This document shows, piece by piece, positions 1-9,185 of a stretch of 64,000 bases of DNA. The DNA comes from Paraliobacillus sp044383835. GTDB taxonomy: Bacteria > Bacillota > Bacilli > Bacillales > Amphibacillaceae. The stretch spans positions 265,143 to 329,142 of the forward strand of contig NZ_JBISEP010000001.1 in assembly GCF_044383835.1 (NCBI RefSeq), in the 5' to 3' direction. Within the stretch, counting starts at the first letter, position 1. Every line of letters starts with the position of its first letter. The notes below the pieces were generated by a model. It was not told the origin of the DNA. It was given only the letters and a program-made list of their open reading frames with translations, and did no database searches. Both the position numbers and the translations under genes were made by a program.

Positions 1-2210
1 TATTGTGCTTGTAATTCATTTTCCGTCTGTTGCAATACTTCTATTTTCCCGCGAACTTCTTCTAACTTCAATTCTTTACTTTCCACTTGTTTCTTTTGGT
101 TTTTTACATTTTCTTCGAATGCTAATGTGCGTTTCTGATATGCTGTGATTTTCTCATTAAGCTCTTGTAAATCTTTTTCCCTTGTAAAAAGTGATTGACT
201 GTTATTTTTCTTCGCACCACCTGACATGGACCCACCAGGATTGACCACATCACCATCTAACGTAACAACACGAAATCGACGTTCAGATAATCTTGCAAGT
301 TCTGTCGCATCTTTTAATGTATTTGCAAAAATCGTATTTCCTAATAAATTGTGTATCACTGTGTAATATTTTTGATCAAATTCAATTAAATCAGCTGCTA
401 TTCCTACAAAACCAGCGTGATTCCTTAATTGTTTTATTAGGGTAGCAGGAATCACTTTAGGACGCATCGTTTGTAAAGGTAAAAATGTAGCTCTACCATT
501 ATTCGAACGCTTTAACCATTGAATAGCATGACGTGCAGATTGTTCATGGTCTATTACAATATGTTGTGATTGTGTGGTTAAAGCAGTCTCCATTGCAGTT
601 AAATATTGTTTAGGTATATCAACAAGTTCAAGCACTGCACCATGTATGCCTTTTAATTGTCCTTTCTTCCTCGCTTTCAAGACGGCTTTTACCCCGTGAA
701 AATATCCTTGAAAATCCTCCTTCATTTCAGCTAACATTTCTTGTCTAGATTTTAATTTTTCAATTTGCTGATAACCTTGCATTAATTTATCTTGAGACAG
801 TTGATAATCTTTTTTCTTTTGCTGAATAGCTTCTTTCAGCCTTTCCAACTGTTCTTGTTGCTTGTTTATTTGTATATTGTATGCATTAAGCTCAGTTTTT
901 ACTTCGTTTAAGTTATCTGTTAATGCATCTCTAGAAGAGACTTGATCATCAAATTTCTGTTTGTGATTTTTTAATTTAAAAGCAATGTGTTCTAGCTGTT
1001 GCATAACCGATTGTTTTTCATTTCGTTTAGCTGCTTGCTGATTTAAGTCGTCAATATACTCTGCTTTTCGTTGTTCTATCTTCTCTTCGATATTTTCTTC
1101 CTTGTTTGCCAATTGGCTCTCTATTCTTTGTACTTTTTCTTGGATCTCATTTCGAGTATGTGTTAATTGCTCTAATTGATTTTTTTCTTTGTTATATTGC
1201 TCTGAAGAAACATTTATTTTCGCTTTAAGTGTTTCTAGGTTAGAGGATAGCTGTGCTTTATTCTCTTCAAAGTGGCGTGAACGTTCTTGCATTAGTTTTT
1301 TGTTACCTTCTAAACTCTCTAGCTCTTGTGTCAATGTCAATAAATAATCTTGTAAATGTTGAATCGACTCATCCATTTCTTGTATGACTTGCCGCTCTTT
1401 TTCAACAGCTGCTTCATTTTTTTGAATAGTAGTAGTCTTTTCTATGTCTTGATTTTTTTGTTGTTCAATTGCATTTAAATAAGCTTGCCAATCTTTATGC
1501 AATTGTTCTATTTCAGTAATTAATAAAGAAATTTCTTCTACTTTTAATGTCTCTTTTTTTTCAAGATATTCTTTTGCGACTGAGGCTTGTGCTTTTAAAG
1601 GGTCTAATTGCCCCTCTATTTCATAAATAATATCTTCTACTCGATTTAAATTTTCTTGTGTTTCAGCAAGTTTATATTCTGCTTTTTTCTTACGGTTTTT
1701 ATATTTCAAAACACCTGCTGCCTCTTCAAAGATCGTACGACGTTCTTCCGCTTTAGAACTTAAAATTTCTTCTACTTTACCTTGACTAATAATAGAAAAT
1801 GCTTCTTTTCCAAGTCCGGAATCCATGAATAGATCAATAATATCCTTTAATCGACAATTTTGTTTATTTAGTAAATACTCACTTTCCCCAGAACGATAGA
1901 CGCGTCTTGTTACGCTTACTTCTTCATAATCAATCGGTAAAGTTTGATCTTTGTTATCTAAAACAAGGGTTACTTCTGCTACATTAAGTGGCTTTCTTGT
2001 ATCGCTACCTTGAAAGATAATATCTTCCATCTTGGTGCCACGTAATGACTTAGCTGATTGTTCACCTAATACCCACCGGATCGCGTCTGTAACATTACTT
2101 TTCCCACTACCATTTGGTCCAACAACCGCTGTTACTCCAGGTACGAAATCAACCGAGATTCGCTCAGCAAAAGATTTAAAACCAACAGATTCAATTTTTT
2201 TTAGGAACAT
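1..2210 (-). CDS. smc: Chromosome segregation ATPase SMC (partial, C-terminus beyond window)
   Basis: SMC dimerises and, with ScpA/ScpB, forms the condensin that organises and segregates the nucleoid. About 736 N-terminal residues are inside the window; the remainder (roughly 450 residues, second coiled-coil arm and C-terminal head with the ABC signature and Walker B) lies off the left edge. Visible are a Walker A motif GPNGSGKSN at about residues 31-39, a long Glu/Lys/Gln-rich coiled coil from about 170 to 500, and the hinge, ending in the typical GGSMSGGAKK near residue 657. ATG at 2208-2210 is chosen because GGAG lies 7 nt upstream; an in-frame ATG two codons earlier is too close to that site. 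Unlike the usual rnc-smc arrangement, it is separated from rnc by a plus-strand gene, so it needs its own promoter between 2211 and 2389. Identification is secure. Confidence 0.96.
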   Translation of the reverse strand, partial: MFLKKIESVGFKSFAERISVDFVPGVTAVVGPNGSGKSNVTDAIRWVLGEQSAKSLRGTKMEDIIFQGSDTRKPLNVAEVTLVLDNKDQTLPIDYEEVSVTRRVYRSGESEYLLNKQNCRLKDIIDLFMDSGLGKEAFSIISQGKVEEILSSKAEERRTIFEEAAGVLKYKNRKKKAEYKLAETQENLNRVEDIIYEIEGQLDPLKAQASVAKEYLEKKETLKVEEISLLITEIEQLHKDWQAYLNAIEQQKNQDIEKTTTIQKNEAAVEKERQVIQEMDESIQHLQDYLLTLTQELESLEGNKKLMQERSRHFEENKAQLSSNLETLKAKINVSSEQYNKEKNQLEQLTHTRNEIQEKVQRIESQLANKEENIEEKIEQRKAEYIDDLNQQAAKRNEKQSVMQQLEHIAFKLKNHKQKFDDQVSSRDALTDNLNEVKTELNAYNIQINKQQEQLERLKEAIQQKKKDYQLSQDKLMQGYQQIEKLKSRQEMLAEMKEDFQGYFHGVKAVLKARKKGQLKGIHGAVLELVDIPKQYLTAMETALTTQSQHIVIDHEQSARHAIQWLKRSNNGRATFLPLQTMRPKVIPATLIKQLRNHAGFVGIAADLIEFDQKYYTVIHNLLGNTIFANTLKDATELARLSERRFRVVTLDGDVVNPGGSMSGGAKKNNSQSLFTREKDLQELNEKITAYQKRTLAFEENVKNQKKQVESKELKLEEVRGKIEVLQQTENELQAQ

Positions 2211-2389
2211 ATGCATTCTCCTATTTAATCTAACAAAATAAGTATGTATTTTGAATGAATGTTTTCTTTTCAACTAATTTATTTTATCATAAAGAAGGAA
2301 GAGTTAGAAGATTAGTTTATTACGGAGGATGTTTGTAATAATCAATCTGACTAGTTACATTCTCGAAAAGTAGAAAGGGGCGATAGAGC

Positions 2390-2614
2390 ATGAGTCAGTT
2401 AAATGAAGCAACGTCAGAAAATCTAGCATACTTGCTTGAAGAAATTGCAAAAAAATTAAAAGTAGTAAACCAAGCCATTTTAGATCCTGAAGATTATGAT
2501 TTAAATAAATATAATCAGTTAAAGTTACTTTACGATGTTTTACGACAAAAAGGCCAACTCAGTGTTTCTGAAACACAAGCATTCATCGAAGAACTTGCAT
2601 CCATTAGAAAATAG
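2390..2614 (+). CDS. UPF0435 (DUF1128) family protein, YfkK-like
   Basis: A 74-residue acidic, helical, cytoplasmic protein with no signal peptide or membrane segment. The sequence (start MSQLNEATSENLAYLLEEI, later a DYDLNKYNQLKLLYD segment) resembles the UPF0435/DUF1128 family of Bacillales small proteins, typified by B. subtilis YfkK; no biochemical function is established for the family. A purine-rich site (AAAGGGGCG) precedes the ATG by about 7 nt. It is one of only four plus-strand protein genes in the window besides the edge transposase, and sits divergently from smc and convergently to rnc, splitting a pair that is normally adjacent. It ends before a bidirectional stem-loop at 2662-2712. 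Confidence 0.8.
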   Translation: MSQLNEATSENLAYLLEEIAKKLKVVNQAILDPEDYDLNKYNQLKLLYDVLRQKGQLSVSETQAFIEELASIRK

Positions 2615-2661
2615 TTAGAATCGTTTAGCACTACTGCTAAACGGCGAGCTAATGTTATATG

Positions 2662-2712
2662 ATTGTTGGCTTGTTTTTACGAATACACATTCATAAAAAC
2701 GAGCCAACCATC
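2662..2712. terminator. Bidirectional terminator between UPF0435 gene and rnc
   Basis: An imperfect inverted repeat with cores TTGGCT (2666-2671) and AGCCAA (2702-2707), extended inwards by GTTTTTA/TAAAAAC. The two flanking genes converge on it, so it probably ends both transcripts. No long T run follows on either strand, so the call rests on position and stem. Confidence 0.5.
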
Positions 2713-2730
2713 ACAAGTTAATGATAAGAA

Positions 2731-3414
2731 TTAACTCTTATAATAATCCAAAGCTTTCTTTGCAGCTCTTTGCTCTGCTTCCTTCTTCGTTCGTCCATTC
2801 CCTTGACCGGAAACTTCTTTATTTACTTTCACTTGTGCTACAAATTCTCTGTCATGGGCAGGACCATTCTCTGCTACAATCTCGTATTCAATTTCTGCTG
2901 TTCCCTTTTGTTGAATCAATTCTTGCAGTTGGCTTTTATAATCCATTCCATGAAAAAAAGCACCTTGACTAATTTTAGGATACACATATCGCTCTAAAAA
3001 TTGGATAACGACTTGAAATCCTTGATCTAAGTATAAAGCACCTATAAAAGCTTCAAATACATCGGCTAATAATGCTGGTCGATGTCGACCTCCAGTACGT
3101 TCTTCACCTTTTCCTAATAGTACAAATTGATGAAAGGTCAATTCTTTAGCAAAATCAACTAAAGCTGGCTCACAAACGATTGCAGCTCGTAACTTTGTTA
3201 AATCACCTTCAGCCATGTTGGGAAATGTTCGATATAAATACTGTGAAACACCTAACTCCAAGACAGCATCACCTAAAAACTCTAATCTTTCATTGTCACT
3301 TAATGGTTGTTTTTTATTTTCATTCACATAAGAAGAATGTGTGAATGCTTGCCGCAACAATCCTTCATTAAGAAACTGTATATTTATCTGATTTTGTAAT
3401 GGCTGAAAATCCAT
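2731..3414 (-). CDS. rnc: Ribonuclease III
   Basis: Double-strand-specific endoribonuclease that processes rRNA precursors, scRNA and structured mRNAs. The 227-residue protein has the RNase III signature NERLEFLGDAV at residues 41-51 supplying part of the Mg2+ site, a second acidic segment LADVFEAFIGALYLD near 117-131, and a C-terminal double-stranded RNA-binding domain from about 157 to the end. I place the start at ATG 3412-3414, with GGAGAGG 3-6 nt upstream, rather than the in-frame GTG four codons earlier, which has no proper ribosome-binding site. It follows acpP on the same strand, with a stem-loop between them. Length is normal for the family. Confidence 0.95.
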   Translation of the reverse strand: MDFQPLQNQINIQFLNEGLLRQAFTHSSYVNENKKQPLSDNERLEFLGDAVLELGVSQYLYRTFPNMAEGDLTKLRAAIVCEPALVDFAKELTFHQFVLLGKGEERTGGRHRPALLADVFEAFIGALYLDQGFQVVIQFLERYVYPKISQGAFFHGMDYKSQLQELIQQKGTAEIEYEIVAENGPAHDREFVAQVKVNKEVSGQGNGRTKKEAEQRAAKKALDYYKS

Positions 3415-3450
3415 AGACCTCTCCACCTTGACAAATATTTTAGATGTGGT

Positions 3451-3482
3451 AAAAGTCTCGCTTTTCAGCGAGACTTTTTTTC
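3451..3482 (-). terminator. Intrinsic terminator after acpP
   Basis: A near-perfect 12-bp stem (3451-3462 with 3467-3478) around a TTTC loop. Both ends carry T/A runs, so it could work in both directions; by position it ends or attenuates the fapR-acpP transcript before rnc. Confidence 0.7.
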
Positions 3483-3496
3483 ATAATATTAGTTTG

Positions 3497-3730
3497 TTAC
3501 GATTGGTTATCTATGTAATTCACAGCATCACCAACTGTACCTATTTTTTCTGCATCTTCATCAGCAATTTCCATATCAAACTCATCTTCTAATTCCATAA
3601 CAAGCTCAACTACATCTAATGAATCAGCTTCTAAATCATCTTTAAAAGAGGCTTCCATGGTTACTTTTTCCTCTTCTACATCTAAGCGATCAACTACAAT
3701 TTTCTTTACACGATCAAAAGTCTCTGCCAT
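3497..3730 (-). CDS. acpP: Acyl carrier protein
   Basis: Carries growing acyl chains on a 4'-phosphopantetheine arm during fatty acid synthesis. The 77-residue highly acidic protein has the attachment motif DSLD with the modified serine at residue 37. ATG 3728-3730 is preceded by AAAGGGGGTGA, a strong ribosome-binding site; a TTG seven codons upstream would put that site inside the gene and is rejected. It lies 43 nt after fabG at the end of the fapR-plsX-fabD-fabG-acpP operon, so its supply is probably coupled to FapR control. Confidence 0.97.
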   Translation of the reverse strand: MAETFDRVKKIVVDRLDVEEEKVTMEASFKDDLEADSLDVVELVMELEDEFDMEIADEDAEKIGTVGDAVNYIDNQS

Positions 3731-3773
3731 CTTGCTGTCACCCCCTTTCAATATATTTATAATAAGTGCATAC

Positions 3774-4514
3774 TTACATTACCATACCACCATCTACTTG
3801 TATAGTTTGTCCTGTAACATAAGAAGCATCATCGGAAGCAAGAAAACCAACGACATGCGCAACATCTTCTGCTTGACCTAAACGTGCTAATGGGATAAGT
3901 TCTGCCATCGCTTTTTGTTGCTCCTCTGTTAATTGATCTGTCATGTCTGTTTCAATAAATCCAGGTGCAACTGCATTTACTAAAATATTTCTACTAGCAA
4001 ATTCCTTTGCTGCTGTTTTTGTCATGCCAATTACACCAGCTTTTGCAGCTACATAATTTGCTTGACCTGCATTACCACTAATACCGACTACTGAGGCAAC
4101 ATTAATAATACGACCATACCGTTGCTTCATCATTTGTCTTGTCACAGCTTTAGTAGTTAGAAAAACTCCTTTTAAATTCGTTTGAATGACATCATCGAAT
4201 TCTGATTCTTTCATTCTCATGAGTAAATTATCTTTTGTAATACCAGCATTGTTGATTAAAATATCAAGACGACCAAATGTAGAAACTGCCTCTCGCACCA
4301 TTTGTTTGACTTCTTCTTCTACCGACACATTTGCTTGAATTTTAATTGCTTTGGCACCCAGTTGTTTCACCTCATCAACAACTTCTTGAGCTTTTGCCTC
4401 ATTACCTGCAAAATTTATGACGACATCAGCACCTTTTCGAGCTAGTTCTAATGCAATCGCTCGCCCAATACCTCTAGAAGCTCCAGTTACAAGTGCAACC
4501 TTTCCTTTAAACAT
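3774..4514 (-). CDS. fabG: 3-oxoacyl-ACP reductase FabG
   Basis: NADPH-dependent first reduction of the fatty acid elongation cycle. This 246-residue short-chain dehydrogenase has the glycine-rich cofactor motif TGASRGIG (10-17), the NNAG motif (88-91), and the catalytic triad Ser141, Tyr154, Lys158 in the YVAAK context. The C-terminus VDGGMVM is typical of FabG. Its ATG overlaps the fabD stop by one base, implying translational coupling. Fourth gene of the FapR-controlled operon. Confidence 0.96.
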   Translation of the reverse strand: MFKGKVALVTGASRGIGRAIALELARKGADVVINFAGNEAKAQEVVDEVKQLGAKAIKIQANVSVEEEVKQMVREAVSTFGRLDILINNAGITKDNLLMRMKESEFDDVIQTNLKGVFLTTKAVTRQMMKQRYGRIINVASVVGISGNAGQANYVAAKAGVIGMTKTAAKEFASRNILVNAVAPGFIETDMTDQLTEEQQKAMAELIPLARLGQAEDVAHVVGFLASDDASYVTGQTIQVDGGMVM

Positions 4515-5461
4515 TATGCTTCCTCCTTATACCACGTAACAAAATCATTCAAAGACTTTGAATCTTGAACTGTAAAAGTTTTCATTCGCCGATTAATTTT
4601 TTTAATTAATCCAGTCAATACTTTACCATTACCCACTTCTACAATTGCATCTATGTCAGATTTCATTATGTCATTCACTATTTCTTCAAATCGAACTGTG
4701 GAAAATAACTGTTCTACTAAAAGTTGCTTGATCTCCGTGTGATCCGTTACTCTTTCAGCAGTGACGTTTGCATAAGTAGGTAATGTTACATCCTCAATCA
4801 TAATATTGTCCAGTGACTTAGCAAACGATTCAGCTGCTGACTTCATCAGTGATGAATGAAATGGTCCACTAACACTTAACGGTAATACACGTTTCGCTCC
4901 AGCTTCTTTTAGTTTCGTTATCGCCTGATCAATTGCATTTTTATCACCTGAGATAACAATTTGTCCAGGGCAATTCAAATTAGCAATCTCAATTATTTCA
5001 TTTGTTTCTTGACCAATTACATCTAGTTCAGCTTGGAGCTGACTCTGACTTAAACCAAGTACTGCAGCCATTGTACCCTTTCCTTTTGGATAAGCTTGCT
5101 CCATTAACTTCCCTCTTGTTTGAACCAAGGATACAGCATCTTCAAAAGAGATAGATCCTGCTGCCACCAGTGCACTGTATTCTCCTAAACTATGTCCTGC
5201 TACCGCAACAGGAACTACTCCTTCTTCTTCTAACAACTTTGTAATAGCACTACTAACTAATAAAAGTGATGGCTGCGCATATTCCGTTTGTGTCAATGTT
5301 TCTATTGGACCTTCAAACATAAGTTTTGTAAGTTCTGTATCAAGGATTGAGTCAGCTTGCTTAAACATAGATTGAACAATAGGTGAGTTTTGAAATAATG
5401 TTTCACCCATTCCTACTTGTTGTGACCCTTGACCAGGATATACGAAAGCAACTTTCTTCAT
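4514..5461 (-). CDS. fabD: Malonyl-CoA:ACP transacylase FabD
   Basis: Transfers malonyl groups from CoA to acyl carrier protein to supply elongation units. The 315-residue protein shows the N-terminal FPGQGSQ-like motif (YPGQGSQ, 8-14), the nucleophile elbow GHSLGEY with Ser91, and the catalytic His203 in GPFHSS. AGGAGGAATAG lies immediately upstream of the ATG and overlaps the plsX stop, so the two genes are tightly coupled. Length and motifs are standard. Confidence 0.96.
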   Translation of the reverse strand: MKKVAFVYPGQGSQQVGMGETLFQNSPIVQSMFKQADSILDTELTKLMFEGPIETLTQTEYAQPSLLLVSSAITKLLEEEGVVPVAVAGHSLGEYSALVAAGSISFEDAVSLVQTRGKLMEQAYPKGKGTMAAVLGLSQSQLQAELDVIGQETNEIIEIANLNCPGQIVISGDKNAIDQAITKLKEAGAKRVLPLSVSGPFHSSLMKSAAESFAKSLDNIMIEDVTLPTYANVTAERVTDHTEIKQLLVEQLFSTVRFEEIVNDIMKSDIDAIVEVGNGKVLTGLIKKINRRMKTFTVQDSKSLNDFVTWYKEEA

Positions 5462-5462
5462 T

Positions 5463-6467
5463 CTATTCCTCCTCTGGGAGTGTTTCTATCGTAGCAACTG
5501 TTTTTTCTATCGTTTCTGTAACATTATTTTCAACCATATAACGCGCTTGTTTAATGGCACTATAAATTGCCCTTCCATCCGAAGATCCATGCGCTTTGAT
5601 TACTGGTGCGGACAAGCCAAACAATCCAGCCCCACCATATTCAGCATAATCGAGCTGATTCTTTAGCTCTTTCAAACGATCTTTCATTAACATTGCAGCA
5701 AGTTTTGTTTTTAAATTGGATAAAAAGGATTGCTTTAGCATAGAGAACAAACTTAACGCTGTTCCTTCGATTGATTTCAATGCAACGTTGCCACTAAATC
5801 CATCAGTCACAATTACATCTGCTTTTCCTTCCAAGAGCTCTCTCGCTTCAATATTTCCAACAAAATTTATTGGCGCTTCCTTCAACATAGCAAATGCTTT
5901 CTTTGTTAATTCATTTCCTTTGCCATCTTCTGAACCAATATTTAACAAACCTATTTTAGGTGAAGTAACACCTCTGACTTTTTCCACGTAGACGCTACCC
6001 ATTATCGCATATTGTAATAAATGCTTCGGCTTGGCATCAACATTAGCACCAACATCCAATAGTAAAAATCCCTTTTTATCAATTGTAGGTAGAGTAGGTG
6101 ACAGTGCTGGTCGTTCTATTCCTTTAATTCTGCCAACATGAAACAGCCCAGCACTCATCAATGCACCAGTATTTCCGGCTGAAATACAAGCATCTGCTCT
6201 GTTTTCTTTCACTTCTTTTGCCATTAAAACAAGTGATGCATCTTTCTTTCTTCTTACCGCTCGAACCGGCTCGTCTTCACCAGTAATAACTGTATTTGTA
6301 TGTATAATGGATATTCGTTCTGAAGATGTTAGCAATGGCTTTATTTTTTCTTCATCACCAATTAAAATAATTTCTATATCATTAAAGCCCTTTATAGCTT
6401 TCATTGCTCCTTCAACAATAACTTGCGGTGCATTGTCACCACCCATAGCGTCAATCGCTAGCTTCAT
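5463..6467 (-). CDS. plsX: Phosphate acyltransferase PlsX
   Basis: Converts acyl-ACP to acyl-phosphate, the donor used by PlsY to begin phospholipid synthesis; a peripheral membrane enzyme. The 334-residue sequence starts with the family hallmark MKLAIDAMGGDNAP and contains the conserved SAGNTGALM (about 96-104) and VTDGFSGNVALK segments. The start overlaps the end of fapR by 17 nt and is preceded by GGAGAAGG. It sits between the regulator and fabD, coupling lipid head-end chemistry to fatty-acid synthesis. Confidence 0.95.
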   Translation of the reverse strand: MKLAIDAMGGDNAPQVIVEGAMKAIKGFNDIEIILIGDEEKIKPLLTSSERISIIHTNTVITGEDEPVRAVRRKKDASLVLMAKEVKENRADACISAGNTGALMSAGLFHVGRIKGIERPALSPTLPTIDKKGFLLLDVGANVDAKPKHLLQYAIMGSVYVEKVRGVTSPKIGLLNIGSEDGKGNELTKKAFAMLKEAPINFVGNIEARELLEGKADVIVTDGFSGNVALKSIEGTALSLFSMLKQSFLSNLKTKLAAMLMKDRLKELKNQLDYAEYGGAGLFGLSAPVIKAHGSSDGRAIYSAIKQARYMVENNVTETIEKTVATIETLPEEE

Positions 6468-7047
6468 TTCGACCTTCTCCTTTTTGTTCGTTTGATCGGT
6501 ACATATCGAAAACGCCTGAGAAAACTATTTCATTATCGACATAACTATTAACTTCTACCTTGGTTCGCCTGTTATCTGTTGATGATGATACGACGTTCGC
6601 TTTTGCAACAACACGCTCTCCTTGCTTTACTTGGCGAGTAAATCTTATATCAGCTTTTATCGTTAAAGCTAACTGATCATTAATAACAGCCACGGCTAGC
6701 GAATTAGCTTGCGCAAACAAATGATGCCCACGTGCAATATTATTACGTGAAAAAACATGTTCTAATCCAATATCTAATATAGAAATTGCTCGTTCATCTA
6801 ATTCTAAATCAATCACTTCACCAATAACCTCATCGATCGGCAATGCTTTAACCGTTTCGTTCCATTGATCTGTCGCTACCGATTTAATACGTTCTCTAAG
6901 TTCAGGTATAGCTAATTCCATCCGATCTAACCGAATCGTTTGAATGCTAACATAAAATTGATTAGCTAATGCTTCATCCGTAATAAATGGCATTTCTTCT
7001 ATTGTTTGACGAAGTTTTTCCTGTCTTTGTTTCTTTGGCAACTTCAT
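6451..7047 (-). CDS. fapR: Fatty acid biosynthesis transcriptional repressor FapR
   Basis: Represses fatty acid and phospholipid genes and is released from DNA by malonyl-CoA. The 198-residue protein has an N-terminal winged-helix DNA-binding part (about 5-55, including FITDEALANQFYVSIQTIR) joined to a hotdog-fold effector domain (about 70-190). It leads the fapR-plsX-fabD-fabG-acpP operon, overlaps plsX, and has a matching operator in its own promoter at 7083-7100, indicating autoregulation. Length is close to that of the B. subtilis protein. Confidence 0.95.
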   Translation of the reverse strand: MKLPKKQRQEKLRQTIEEMPFITDEALANQFYVSIQTIRLDRMELAIPELRERIKSVATDQWNETVKALPIDEVIGEVIDLELDERAISILDIGLEHVFSRNNIARGHHLFAQANSLAVAVINDQLALTIKADIRFTRQVKQGERVVAKANVVSSSTDNRRTKVEVNSYVDNEIVFSGVFDMYRSNEQKGEGRNEASD

Positions 7048-7082
7048 TACTTCACCATCCTAGTAGGTATATTAACTGTTTT

Positions 7083-7132
7083 TTATGACTAGGTACTAAT
7101 AGTAATATATAACACCTATAATCTTCTTGCAA
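7083..7132 (-). promoter_or_regulatory. fapR operon promoter with FapR operator
   Basis: On the minus strand a -35 TTGCAA (7127-7132), 17-nt spacer and -10 TATATT (7104-7109) give a good sigma-A promoter. Just downstream, over the expected transcription start, lies ATTAGTACCTAGTCATAA (7083-7100), closely matching the known FapR box core TTAGTACCT and its partial dyad. Overlap with the start site fits repression by blocking RNA polymerase. Confidence 0.8.
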
Positions 7133-7140
7133 GTCATTTA

Positions 7141-9177
7141 TTAATCAAAAGTGACTCCAGCCTCTTCAAATGTCTGTTTTACATAATTATTTAAAGCTTG
7201 GTACTCTGAATCATTGGTTAGCAAATGGTTATAAACGATCGACTGTGCATCATTTCTAGCTGTCTCAAGTGCACGATAATCCTGTGCAATATCAGCAACT
7301 TTAAATTCTGGAAGCCCACTTTGTTTCTTTCCAAAAAAATCTCCTGGCCCTCTTAATTGTAAATCTTGTTCTGCTAATTCAAATCCGTTTGTTGTTTCTG
7401 TCATGATCTTCATACGTTCTTTTCCTACATCACCTTTAGGATCTGCAATTAAAACACAATAACTTTGCGCTTCACCTCGTCCTACGCGCCCTCTTAGCTG
7501 ATGAAGTTGCGATAATCCAAAACGCTCTGCATCATAAATCACCATTACAGTCGCGTTAGGCACATTTACTCCTACTTCTACCACGGTTGTGGATACTAAC
7601 ACTTGCACTTGGTTCGATGCAAACTGTTGCATGACTGCTTCTTTTTCATCGTTATGTAGTCGACCATGTAGTAATCCTACTTCAATTTGTTGAGAATTGT
7701 ACATTTCTTGCAATTGTTGGTACAAATCTACCGCATTTTGAATATCTAATTTGTCCGATTCTTCAATAAGTGGGCATATGACATATGCTTGATAACCTTG
7801 CTTTACTTCTTTTTGAATAAATTGCAACACTCTTGTTAACATGTTGTCTTTTACCCAATAAGTTTCAACTGGCTTTCTTCCCACTGGCATTTCGTCAATT
7901 TGACTTACATCCATATCTCCAAAGCTTGTAATTGCTAAAGTTCTTGGAATTGGAGTTGCTGTCATAAACAAAACGTCTGGATCAATCCCTTTATCTCGCA
8001 ACGCTTTTCGTTGGTTTACCCCAAAACGATGCTGTTCATCAACAATAACCGTACCAAGGTTAGCAAAATGAACATCCTCTTGTATTAACGCATGTGTCCC
8101 AACAATAATATCGATAGCTTGTTGTTCTATCAGAGATAAAATTTCTTTTCGCTTCTTCCCTTTGATTGATCCGGTCAACAGAGCAACGGAAACATTCTCT
8201 CCAAATAATGCTTGTAACGATGACATATGTTGCTCTGCTAAAATCTCGGTCGGTACCATCATAGCACCTTGTTTCCCTGCGACAATCGAAGCATACAAAC
8301 TAATAGCAGCTACAGCTGTCTTTCCAGAACCTACATCTCCTTGTAGCAAGCGATTCATTCGATACGGTGAACGCATATCTTGAAGAATTTCCTGTAAAGA
8401 TCTATTTTGTGCCTTGGTTAACTGAAATGGAAGTCTGTCAATAAATCGATTAACAAGTGAAAAATCAAATAGCTGACTATTCCCCTGTGTCCTTTCTCGA
8501 TTTCTTTTTCTTAACAACTGCATTTTTAATTGGAACAACAACAATTCTTCATATATAAACCTTCGTTTTGCTTGCTTTAGTGCTTGAAAACTAGTAGGAA
8601 AATGTATTTCTTTCAATGCTTTCGCACGTGTTAACAGTTTATAGCTAGTCAAATAAGCAGAAGGTAATAATTCAACAATTTGCTCTTCATACTGTTCTAA
8701 TGCTTTTTTTATAATCTTTTTTAGTTGAATCGATTTGAGCGGCTGTTTTACATAATATACAGGTTGTATTGGTTGATCGGTTTTCGCCTTCCCTTTTTTG
8801 TATTGTTCAATAGTAATCTGTAGACGGTGCTGATCCCATTTTCCTGTACATGTCACAATAGCTCCAGGTACTAATTGTTTCTTAGCAAATGGGCGATTAA
8901 ACATCACACCTTTTACAACTGCATGTTCTACTTGCAAACGTACGATAAGCCTAGATTTTTTTCTACCGTAATAAGTTACAGTTGGTTCTCCAAGCACTTC
9001 TCCTTCAATGGTAACTTTATCATCATGAATCAGTTCGCTTAACGGTTTGATTTCATAATTCTCATAACGATTAGGGAAATAAAACAATAGATCATTCACT
9101 GTGCTAATACCTATTGCTTCTAACTGTTCTTTTAGCCTATTCCCTACACCACCAATTGTTTCAATCGGCCAATTCAT
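7141..9177 (-). CDS. recG: ATP-dependent DNA helicase RecG
   Basis: Remodels stalled replication forks and branched recombination intermediates. An N-terminal wedge (OB-fold) domain spans about 50-140; the helicase part has Walker A GDVGSGKT, Walker B DEQH, then the LHGRL and QLRGRVGRGE motifs of the second RecA-like lobe. I prefer ATG 9175-9177 (MNWPIETIGGVG), which aligns with family N-termini; a GTG at 9187-9189 would give four more residues and overlap sdaAA by 4 nt. Ribosome-binding sites are weak for both, so the start is uncertain by 12 nt. Confidence 0.94.
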   Translation of the reverse strand: MNWPIETIGGVGNRLKEQLEAIGISTVNDLLFYFPNRYENYEIKPLSELIHDDKVTIEGEVLGEPTVTYYGRKKSRLIVRLQVEHAVVKGVMFNRPFAKKQLVPGAIVTCTGKWDQHRLQITIEQYKKGKAKTDQPIQPVYYVKQPLKSIQLKKIIKKALEQYEEQIVELLPSAYLTSYKLLTRAKALKEIHFPTSFQALKQAKRRFIYEELLLFQLKMQLLRKRNRERTQGNSQLFDFSLVNRFIDRLPFQLTKAQNRSLQEILQDMRSPYRMNRLLQGDVGSGKTAVAAISLYASIVAGKQGAMMVPTEILAEQHMSSLQALFGENVSVALLTGSIKGKKRKEILSLIEQQAIDIIVGTHALIQEDVHFANLGTVIVDEQHRFGVNQRKALRDKGIDPDVLFMTATPIPRTLAITSFGDMDVSQIDEMPVGRKPVETYWVKDNMLTRVLQFIQKEVKQGYQAYVICPLIEESDKLDIQNAVDLYQQLQEMYNSQQIEVGLLHGRLHNDEKEAVMQQFASNQVQVLVSTTVVEVGVNVPNATVMVIYDAERFGLSQLHQLRGRVGRGEAQSYCVLIADPKGDVGKERMKIMTETTNGFELAEQDLQLRGPGDFFGKKQSGLPEFKVADIAQDYRALETARNDAQSIVYNHLLTNDSEYQALNNYVKQTFEEAGVTFD

Positions 9178-9185
9178 CAATCCAA

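Noticed and set aside
2032..2241. Plus-strand ORF opposite smc
   Set aside because: It is an antisense shadow of the smc Walker A region; no family resemblance and no ribosome-binding site.
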